Origin: Stemphylium vesicarium
Lineage: Eukaryota > Ascomycota > Dothideomycetes > Pleosporales > Pleosporaceae
Reading direction: 5' to 3'
NCBI GenBank assembly: GCA_004380135.1
Contig: QXCR01000076.1
Span: forward strand, 1 to 64,000
DNA: 64,000 bases
The notes beneath the pieces were generated by a model that saw only the letters and a list, made by a program, of their open reading frames with translations, ran no database searches and was not told the DNA's origin. Below, one piece after another: positions 56,058 to 64,000 of the stretch; positions within the stretch are counted from its first letter, which is position 1, and every line of letters begins with the position of its first letter. A program made the position numbers and the translations under genes.

Positions 56058-57279
56058 TCAAGCTATCCATTTTCTCCCTTCCTCTGCGGGCTCATCCCAC
56101 ACTTCCATCATATCCAACCACTCAAGCACAAACGCCCCGACAATCTTGCACCAATCCCTCACCGTCTGCTCATCCAAATGCTCACCATCATCCTCCATGG
56201 TATGCCACACACCCGGGAAGGGACTAGGAATAACATGCAACACCTCGACTCCCTTGCCCATGAACGGTAAATGGTCGTCCGATATACCACCACGGCCCAT
56301 TGTGCCATTCACATCCGGCAGAAAAGGTTGCGTGGGTTGTGAATCCAGCAGCGAGAGGCTGCGCAGCCGCGACTCGATTGTCGAGAGGTGGATGTAGGCC
56401 CAATGTGTAGTGGGGAAGTAGGAAGGCACGGTGGGATCCTTGGAGCCCAGGAGGTCGAGCAGCATGAAGAGCGATATCTGAGATAGCGGAGTGCGGTTCT
56501 GGTAAAATTTCGATTGCGGGGATGGAGGATTGGGGGATGAAGACCAGGCGTTTGCGAGAGCCCTGTTTTTTGAAGCATTGTGTCAGCATTCTCCTCCATT
56601 CCTCACATGTAGAAGACAGCATTGGCTCTCGAAAGATGAGCAAAATAACTTACCTCGCCCCATACAGCGAATCCTCATCCGACCAGCTCTGCCACGCCTC
56701 CTCGCCATCGAGAAACAAAATCTGAATCCCCATGTCCATATCCACGGTCCCGCCCTCGCCCAACTCAGCCATCTCATCGTACATGCGCTGGATATACGGG
56801 TCCACAATCTTGGCCACATGCATCAGCATAGCACACGGCGCCGCGCTATCTGTCGCGCCCACAAACTCGCCCTTCTCAGGCGCAAAGTACTTGCTATCGT
56901 AATGCGCTACCAGCGTGAGCAAGTTGGCCTCGCCCTCTGCTACCCACGGCGGTTCGCGCTTGACTATCAGATTGGCAAAGGGGAGCGCAGTGCCGGCTGA
57001 TAGCGGCGTCGTAGCCGTGCTGTTCTGCCAGCTTATACGCCATTCAGGCAGCTCGCGCGCAAAGTACGAGACGAGGTGGTGTTGCGCGGCGGTTTGGCCG
57101 GGTGTCCCCGGGACGCGGGTGATCAGGAGCGGAGAGAGGAGTTTGCTGTTTGTGGAGGAGACAGTGTCGCCAGGCGAGGGTATGGCGCGGAGGAAACTGT
57201 CGGATAGCGGTTTGTATGCTGTTGTTGGGGTGAGGAGCGAGACGAGTGCGAGCAGCGTGGGTGGGAGGGAGAATAGCAT
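56058..57279 (-). CDS. Secreted glutaminyl-peptide cyclotransferase (M28-like)
   Basis: Two exons on the minus strand (57279-56654, 56562-56058; intron 91 nt) encode 376 residues. A signal peptide (MLFSLPPTLLALVSLLTPTTA) is followed by a zinc-peptidase-like fold: LLTLVAHYDSKYFAPE (first Asp), GATDSAAPCAMLM, GIQILFLDGEEA (Glu pair), SDEDSLYGARALANAW, LLGSKDPTVPSYFPTTH, SDDHLPFM (the His ligand) and VWHTMEDDGEHLD. These are the blocks of animal/fungal-type glutaminyl cyclases, which convert N-terminal Gln (or Glu) to pyroglutamate in secreted proteins. The tail is DEPAEEGRKWIA. A Lys/Asn-poor N-half fits the family. All expected metal ligands are visible. Confidence 0.92.
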
Positions 57280-58044
57280 CGTCGGAGGGGGCGTTCGACG
57301 ATGGGATTGAGTGAGGGTGGGTTGGTGCTACGGTGCTGCGGTGCTGCGGTGCACATGGGCCTTGTCGTAGGTATCTGCTGTGAGGAATACGAGCGAGATG
57401 GAAGAGAGGAATGAAGATGTGAAGACGCTATCGTATTGTCTCTAGATCAGAGCATGTTACATACAAATGGGGGAGAGAGGGAGAAGGGGGTACCAGACTG
57501 TTCCCGTCCATGAAGTAGTTCACCTCCCTCCCTCCGTCTCCCAACCTTGGGTTACAGTGACATAGCTAACCTCCGTGCCATACCGTTTCACTACAGCAAA
57601 GCTTGAAACTTCGTGCAAGCCTGGCCTACCTCTATCAGGCACAGATGCAGCCAGAAAATCCCAGTGCTGCCGTGCTTGCCGGACGCTATGGGTGTTGGTG
57701 ATGCGTTTCATGCTTCAGTTCGCGTCTCTGGGCTGAGACGTTAGACTGAACGCGGCGCGCGCCCTCGAGGCTGCGCACGTGAGCTGCATGTTCATCTTAT
57801 CAGATGGATTGATTGATCTCCCACGCGGGATTGCTACGATGCATGCGGAGGATCTAGCCTAACCCGTCAGCTTACCTGCTTATGACGATGCTCAAGGTGA
57901 ACTGTTTTACTGTTCTTTTCAGCGCATACTTCACGACCACTTTTACGACATACACATTGGCTTTGGGTCTCGCAGTATAAGTACGACAAAAGCTAATAAC
58001 TTTTAATCTTCACATCTCGTTCAGTAACTAACCCCGCACACCTT
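57280..58044. promoter_or_regulatory. Upstream region of glutaminyl cyclase
   Basis: 765 bp with no gene. It contains the glutaminyl cyclase promoter and the 3' end of the MaoC gene. A GGTGCTGC-like repeat lies near 57330-57345. Confidence 0.45.
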
Positions 58045-59126
58045 CTACAACTTGGCCTTGTTCTGGCTCTCGCACTTGATAAGCGCCCTGCCGTTTGTAA
58101 GAACGGTCTTTCCTCCATCCACACGCACGATGAATCGAATCTCCTCAAAGCCCTGGCTATCCTTGTCACCTGTCCTCCACATGTCCGTAATCAGCTTGTC
58201 ACCAGGCTTGACCGGCGCCGCAAACCTGGCTTGAAACTCCTTCAGGTTCTCAGGCTTGCTCGCGCCAAACGCCTTCAAGATGGCGTGCGCAGACATGTTC
58301 CACGAGAAAAGACCGTGGATGATGGGTCCGCCGAAGCCCATCTTCTTACCGGGCTCGGGGTCGGCGTGCAGAGGGTTGTAGTCGCCGTTGAGACGGTACA
58401 GATGGGCTGTTTCCATGGTGGTCTGGTGGACGTGCGTCTGATCGGCTTTGCGCGAGGGAGGAGGGTAGTTGGGATCCTTGGGACCTGACCAATACGTTAG
58501 TATTCAATAAGGCTGTAAGTGGCGCCAGTCCATACCCTTGGGGCCGCCCCATCCTCCTTGACCGACGTAGAAGCCCTTGCCAACAGCTCGACTGTACGTC
58601 TCACCCGTCTCCGCGTCAACAAGGCGTTGCTCGGTCTCGACGACGGATGCCTTACCCTTGTCGTACACACCCAGCACCTTACTCCTGATCTCGAACTTGC
58701 GGCCTTCGCTTGTTACAGGAAGCGGCTTGAAGAATTGTATCCTGCGCTCTCCGTCGAGAACATGCTTGGTGTCGAACTTGGGTACGCCCTCGATGGGCTC
58801 GGCGTTGCTGCGCGCATAGAAGTCGATGACTTCCTGGTCTGCATGCTTGAATGGAAGAATGATGGGGTAGGTCGGGAAGGCAGCAAAGGAAGGATGGAGT
58901 TCCTATCGTCATTGTTAGAGCTGTAACATACATCGCCATGAAGTGATGAGGACGGTGATGTTGATGTGAATAGTATTTCTCTGTTAGTACTTACATAAAG
59001 AAAGTGCAGCTCATCCGGGTAGGTGGCTCCAATGCTGTTCGCGAAGAGCAGAAGGTCGCGCTTCAGCCATTTTACTTCAAAAGAAGGAAATTCGAAGCCG
59101 ACACCTGGTCCAAGTTCTTTGCCCAT
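58045..59126 (-). CDS. Peroxisomal MaoC-type enoyl-CoA hydratase (hydratase 2)
   Basis: Three exons on the minus strand (59126-58995, 58902-58536, 58484-58045) encode 312 residues. Two hot-dog domains are present. The N-terminal one begins MGKELGPGVGFEFPSFEVKW and continues YELHPSFAAFPTYP; the C-terminal one has the hydratase-2 motif, reading YRLNGDYNPLHADPE then GFGGPIIHGLFSW, with the catalytic Asp and His in that block. This is the same fold as the C-terminal hydratase of Fox2/MFE-2, here as a stand-alone protein. The last three residues are AKL, which fits the PTS1 consensus for peroxisomal import. It would hydrate trans-2-enoyl-CoA to 3R-hydroxyacyl-CoA in beta-oxidation or a related pathway. 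Intron 1 is 92 nt. Confidence 0.9.
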
Positions 59127-59799
59127 GTTGGATATAGACTAAGATTGTGATGTATTGTAGTTAAAAATCGTTCACAGTTGCAATGCGCAATTATAAAGAC
59201 CAGCAGATTCTCCGGCTGCAAGATGTTAAAGCTCAAATGCCGTTGTAAGCTCCTAGGTTGTGAGCGGGGCGGTAATCGCGACGCGGAGCTGTGAGGTTTT
59301 GGGCCGAGGTTCGATTCGTTCACTAATGGTCAAGACCGACCATACCGCAATGAGAATCGCCAAGCCATCAGTTCCAGGGTGAAGAGTAAACTCTCATCCG
59401 CGATTCCGATGTCGCAGTACTCAACACGACAAGGACCTATTTTTGAGAGGGAATGTGACCCAAGAAATATTTGTAAACGTCGAATTAATCTATCTACAGC
59501 GTCGATGCTTCACCTACAAACCCATATTAAGACAATATATCGGATGATGTACAATCATGCAGATCTAGACAATATACATGTCAGTTCCTTTCCATCCATC
59601 TCATCCCTCATAATGTTCGTGATACCACACCACGACTCAGCGGTCTACCAAGTGGGCCTCCGTCCCATGCGCCGAGAACAAAATGATGCAACCTTTCGGG
59701 TCTAAGCTGAATCATGAAGATGACTCCTACAAATGCTCAGAATGCAAGTGAAGGAAGAAAAGAAGTTGTGGTGGGGGAATAATACAGCAGACGTGGAGT
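59127..59799. other. Intergenic between MaoC gene and HMG-CoA synthase
   Basis: 673 bp with no gene between two minus-strand genes: promoter of the MaoC gene and the 3' end of the HMG-CoA synthase gene. No tRNA-like B box with proper stems was found near the GGTTCGATTC at 59308. Confidence 0.45.
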
Positions 59800-61415
59800 C
59801 TACTGCTTGATCTCGTAAGAGCGGCGGAACATGCCGTCGATAGCGGTAAGGTAGTAGGTACCGGCGACGATGGTGTCGGCATTTCCCTTGGGGGTGAAGT
59901 CTTTCTGCAAGTGAGCCTTCTCGCGGAGGTTGCACATCTGGAAATATACGTTAGTCTTGTGCGCTGGATATGATGCGAAGATTGCAATGTTACTTACCTC
60001 GTCGTAAACCTCTGGGGCTACTACGCGCCTGTTGTCCAGACGGTTCTGAATGTCAAGCTGCTTGGCGATGTTCTCTGTGCTGCCCTTGACAGTGAAGGAG
60101 AACAAGGACGAGGCAAGACCACTTCCGTAGCTGAACATGCCAATGCGCTTGCCTTGTAGGTCCTGGCTGTTGATGTTGGCGAGCACACTGCACAGGCTGC
60201 CGTAGACGCTACCACAGTACATGTTACCGCACTGGGTTGGGACCTGGATGCTGGGCTGGACGCGGGCAGCGAAACGCTTCTTAGCGAGGCCCATGAAAAC
60301 CTTCTCGACTGTCTTGTCTGTGACGGAGGTGGCGTAGTCCATGTCGCGAAGCTCAGCTGGGACATCGGCGAAGATGGGGTTCGAGGGGTTGGCGAGGAAG
60401 TCGTTGTAAAGCAGGCGCGCGTATGACTTGGCTACGAGCTTGCAGGTGGGTGCGTGGAAAGCCATGTAGTCGAATCGGTCGACAGGGCTCTCGAGCTCCT
60501 GGCTGCTGCCATTGACGCCGTTGCCTTGTTGTTGCGACTTGAGCGTCTTCTCGCGCTCGTTGTAGGCCTTGTAGCAAGCATCCACAGCCTCGGTGTAGCA
60601 TCGGACAGAGAAGTGACCGTCAACAACGGGGTACTCGCTGGTGAAGTCGGGCTTGTAGAAGTCGTACGCGTGCCTGATGTATGAACCGCGCTGGCCGGCA
60701 TCCATTACGATAGGCGCGTCAGGGCCAATAAGCATGGCGACGCATCCAGCACCACCAGTCGGGCGGGCAGCACCCTTCTTGTAGAGCGCAATGTCTCCCG
60801 CAACAACGACAGCATCACGGCCGTCCCAGCCAGAGGACTCCATCCAGTTCACCGAGTTGAACAGGGCATTTGTTCCTCCGTAGCATGCGTTTACAGTGTC
60901 GACACCCTCAACGTTGTAGTTGCCGGATTCCTCGAAAAGTTGCATCAAGACAGACTTGACGGATTTTGACTTGTCGAGGAGCGTCTCGGTACCGACCTCG
61001 AGACGGCCAATGCTCTTAGGGTCGACATTGTATTTCTTGAACAGCGAGGAGACGGTGGTCAGGGCGAGGGAGTACATGTCTATGGGTGACGTGGTCAGCC
61101 TTTTATCCTCGCCAGAATGGTACACCCACTGGGGAGGAACTCTGCTACTCACCCTCGCGGTCGTCGCAGAAGGACATCTTGGTCTGGCCGAGACCAATTG
61201 TGTATTTGCCCTGAGCGACGCCATCGAACTTCTCGAGTTCGGCCTGGTCGACGCACTGCAATGACAGGTTAGAGGATATTCTCACGGTAAGGGGGGGCAG
61301 GCGCATGACACGTAGAGAGTGCCTACGTTGGGCGGCTGCCGCGGGAACAACATACCTGGCTGGGAAAGTAAAGCTCAATGGCTTTGATACCGACGTTGGA
61401 AGGACGAGCAGCCAT
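59800..61415 (-). CDS. ERG13: Hydroxymethylglutaryl-CoA synthase
   Basis: Four exons on the minus strand (61415-61356, 61255-61153, 61079-59998, 59937-59800) encode 460 residues. Blocks in order are MAARPSNVGIKAIELYFPSQ, QGKYTIGLGQTKM, RLEVGTETLLDKSKS (catalytic Glu, about residue 90), NACYGGTNALFN (nucleophilic Cys, about 125), RPTGGAGCVAMLI, and YMAFHAPTCKLV (catalytic His). The enzyme condenses acetoacetyl-CoA with acetyl-CoA in the mevalonate pathway to sterols and isoprenoids. The last intron (59997-59938, GTAAGT...TTCCAG, 60 nt) is a multiple of three and has no stop, so it can be read through; splicing it restores VYDEMCNLREKAHL, the family sequence, so I treat it as a true intron. Confidence 0.96.
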
Positions 61416-63731
61416 ATTTGCGGTGGTTTGGAGTGGTGGGGAAGGGACAGAAAGGGATTGTGTTGGCGAAAGAGGGGAGTGTACACCGCTGGTTTAAGTA
61501 CTTTGAGAAAGTAGATCCTACGCGACAATGGCAAGGCCCAGAGCAGTAGCGGCGATCCCTATGTGGCAATGCTAGCAAGTTGTGGGTGCAAATGCAAGGC
61601 TTGATAGGGGAGTATTAACGGAGTTTGTGCAGACTTTGGCCCTCAACAATGTCAACGGCCCACGCGCTGCGATTGTTGTCGGGGGATTTTTCACTACACA
61701 TTCAGGGTCCCGCTGCGAACACCGGCGCGGCTACTTTAATGCGGGGCGTGATCAAAAAGAAACGATGTGGCCCATCTACATTTCTTGTCATCGAGGATAC
61801 ACGGGAAATGACTTTTCCACACTCCTCGTTTCCTCACGACTGCTCTCGTGGCCACCAACACGTTCCGACAGCGTGCCGTCTTCATGGAGCAAAAGTACTC
61901 GACGACCTATCATGGACCGTCTTGGCATGCAGGGATTTACCACCAACTGCGGCTAGTCAGGCACAACAACTATCAGCCCATGGCGACCACCCTAGCAACA
62001 CCATCTTTCTTCCAAGGACGGCTGCCTGCAGTGTGACTAGGACACAGCCTTCGGATGTGCGTAACACTCTGTAACACTAGAGTCGCGTTCGTTGACTTCT
62101 TTACATGAGTACGAACGGGGTTCCCACCAGACGCCATGCTATTCGACGACGAGGGCATCCTGCATCCTGCGTCCTGAATGTACAGATCTTGCTTTGACGA
62201 GAGACGCGGTCGACGCTGTACAGAGTCAACTCAGGTCCACGATACAATCCTTCTCGAGAGGCTGTACCACTAGACACGAGCATGACCAGGTGAGTCGTCG
62301 GGGCCCAGATAAGCAGAGTAGAGCGCTTGATCGGCAGCGTAGGCTGCTCATACTTTTGAAGATTGCTCCACCCTGCCCATATTTTGGGTCAAAGTGTACG
62401 GTTCTAGGAGACCGACTAGGCTTCATCAATATAGCGCCGGAGTGACAGATGTCGTAAGTTGGAGGTTGTCACCAGGCAACCATTTTCGAGACTGTCTGGA
62501 GCGAGTATCTTAATACTGACATAAGTATCATTGGTGTTTGAACATTCTTAGCGGTTCGCAAGGACCATCCATCCGTACAGGATGGATGGTCGAAAATGCA
62601 ACTGAGCGTTGGGATGTAGTAGGGCAGTGCGTACTGTCTGTCGACGAGAGTGGTATCACAGAGCGAATATGGTCAAGCAATCCACCATATCTTGCTTGAA
62701 CCCCTTTTCGCAAGCACAAAAATATCTTGTATCGGCAGAATATGGCGAGAGCGCGAGAACTTGTGCCGTGATGCTTTGTGCAAATGCGGCGTGTTTGCAA
62801 GTGCAGAAAACGCCATCAATCTAAAGACTTGGTAGAGTATAGCCAGGGGCAGGGCGGACAAAACCTGCGCATGGGCATATTGCCGAACGTGGCGGGCGGG
62901 CACGTTCAGGCAAAAGACGCCGGGGAACATCGCTGAGTTTTCGACGGGGAAATAGACCGACCTCAAGTCAATAAGCATACGATAAAACGACGAGTTGCCG
63001 TACAATTCGCTGGTTTGGCATTCAACGCATGTCATCATGTTGACAGCCATGTGCCCAGTCGAGGCCATAAAGCGCGCAAGGGGAAGCCAGCCCGGACCTA
63101 GAGTCCTGCCATGTGCTGCAACAACTCGCCATCACCGGCCGCATACATCGGCACAAAGTCATGACCTTTGCCAAATACCGCGCTCAGCCTCGAAATGTAC
63201 TATATGCCATCATGGTTTTGTTAGAGCAGTAGTGGATTGATAAGTGCTGCCCTTGGCACCAGCTCGATATTAACAGGGAGGGGGTGTCGCCATCTATCTG
63301 CTGGAGCGAATGAAAGCCGCAGAACTGCCGTCTTGACGACACAATTGCGAATGAAGCCCGGAGTGTGCAATTGTAGTAAAGGCAGCGCACTGGCATGGCA
63401 ATTTGGCGATGGGCTGGTGATGGAATCAATTCTCGATTGCGCTGCTTATCCAAGGGTTGGGTGTTCGTGCTAAGGCGTCGTTCTGGGACTAGTGTCGTCT
63501 CAGACTTCCAAGTTCCAAACCTGACCGATGCGCCCTCTCTCCACACCCAACCAACATCACGACACGATACACGCCAAAAACCGCACCACACTCGCTACCA
63601 ACGCGCCCCCGACCGCTGCCGAGCGCGCTCTTGCTTTCACAACACCACGACGAAACGATTGAATCGCCTTTTGGGAGTTTTCCAAGGGGGGACAGGGCCT
63701 CTGTGGCTCTCAGGGACGACTGTTCGGCGCC
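61416..63731. other. Gene-poor stretch, 2.3 kb
   Basis: No supported gene. It begins with the HMG-CoA synthase promoter and ends with a purine/pyrimidine-rich leader upstream of the gene at 63732. Open stretches on both strands overlap and lack motifs. A perfect inverted repeat at 62563-62591 is listed separately. Confidence 0.5.
62563..62591. repeat. Perfect 12-bp inverted repeat with 5-base loop
   Basis: GACCATCCATCC and its exact reverse complement GGATGGATGGTC flank GTACA, giving a 12-bp stem without mismatch in non-coding DNA. It could be a hairpin in a transcript, a terminator-like element or a MITE remnant. Confidence 0.9.
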
Positions 63732-64000
63732 ATGGACCGACGCAGCAATGACGACAACGAGCCATCGCGAAGGCTGAGCAACCCCGATGTCTTTGACGAC
63801 GACTACGAGGTCGATCCGAACGAGGACGACTTTATGCCCTCTGTCTCGGATGGATTCCGACCAGCCAACGCTAGCGATGCGTGGCACAGCGACCGCCAGG
63901 ACCACGATCGGATAAGTTTCCCGCAGCGGCAAGCTTCCACGTCGAAACCAAGCAGCAACACCAACAACGACCTGCGGAGGACTGCGACGCGAAACAGCAC
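63732..64000 (+). CDS. 5' part of an unrecognised gene, cut by window edge
   Basis: The ATG at 63732 has a good context (CGCCATGG) after a long C/A-rich leader. The 89 codons present read without a stop to the window end: MDRRSNDDNEPSRRLSNPDV, then an acidic stretch (VFDDDYEVDPNEDDF), PSVSDGFRP, and a Ser/Asn/Arg-rich, probably disordered segment. The end, introns and function are unseen. It looks like the disordered N-terminus of a larger cytosolic, nuclear or membrane protein. Confidence 0.55.
   Translation, partial: MDRRSNDDNEPSRRLSNPDVFDDDYEVDPNEDDFMPSVSDGFRPANASDAWHSDRQDHDRISFPQRQASTSKPSSNTNNDLRRTATRNS

Noticed and set aside
59220..59330. GGTTCGATTC resembling a tRNA B box
   Set aside because: The flanking bases do not form a T stem and no A box or acceptor stem fits.
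59938..59997. Uninterrupted reading through the last HMG-CoA synthase intron as coding sequence
   Set aside because: Frame stays open, but good GTAAGT/TTCCAG sites are present and removing it restores the conserved family sequence.

Overview
This window is nuclear DNA of a filamentous ascomycete, most likely a Dothideomycete of the order Pleosporales. The evidence is many GT-AG introns of about 45-60 nt with CTGAC/CTAAC-type branch sites, compact housekeeping genes, and recognisable fungal orthologues such as the SCH9 kinase, BRF1, HMT1, RIB5, ERG13 and the RTA1-like and alpha-glucoside-permease-like families. The order is inferred from gene style, not from a search. I built the exon models by hand from splice consensus, reading frame and family conservation. 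I saw no tRNA, rRNA, CRISPR or intact transposon.

Layout: 0-3.6 kb is a gene graveyard, with a decaying alpha/beta-hydrolase of the kind found at the N-terminus of fungal STAND/NACHT proteins and an O-methyltransferase relic. 3.7-26.7 kb is dense and mostly ordinary: a secreted type-B carboxylesterase, an RTA1-like membrane protein, a PHD-finger protein whose frame runs 62 codons past its stop, a kinesin, a broken F-box-type gene, a mitochondrial class III CoA-transferase, riboflavin synthase, an unrecognised 541-residue protein, arginine methyltransferase HMT1, the TFIIIB subunit BRF1 and a small acidic protein. 26.9-38.2 kb mixes secreted and transport functions (Lap2-type aminopeptidase, sugar/H+ symporter, secreted FAD oxidase) with ribosomal protein S21 and an orphan family.

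38-49 kb is gene-poor and holds four genes for small or medium secreted cysteine-rich proteins. Three of them, in 2.6 kb, are diverged paralogues sharing a cysteine framework and the motif WRFREW. I recognise no named family for them, and this is the best candidate here for an undescribed system (effector-like by architecture only). 49-61.5 kb is housekeeping again: ESCRT-III Did2/CHMP1, NC2-beta, the SCH9-type kinase with a probable internal promoter, glutaminyl cyclase, a peroxisomal MaoC hydratase with a C-terminal AKL, and HMG-CoA synthase. 61.5-63.7 kb is non-coding, and a truncated gene of unknown function starts at 63732.

The genes do not form one pathway. The functional groupings visible are transcription/translation (BRF1, NC2-beta, RPS21), nutrient sensing and uptake (SCH9, sugar permease, aminopeptidase, carboxylesterase), acyl-CoA/isoprenoid metabolism (CoA-transferase, MaoC hydratase, HMG-CoA synthase), and a secreted cysteine-rich protein island beside a secreted FAD oxidase.
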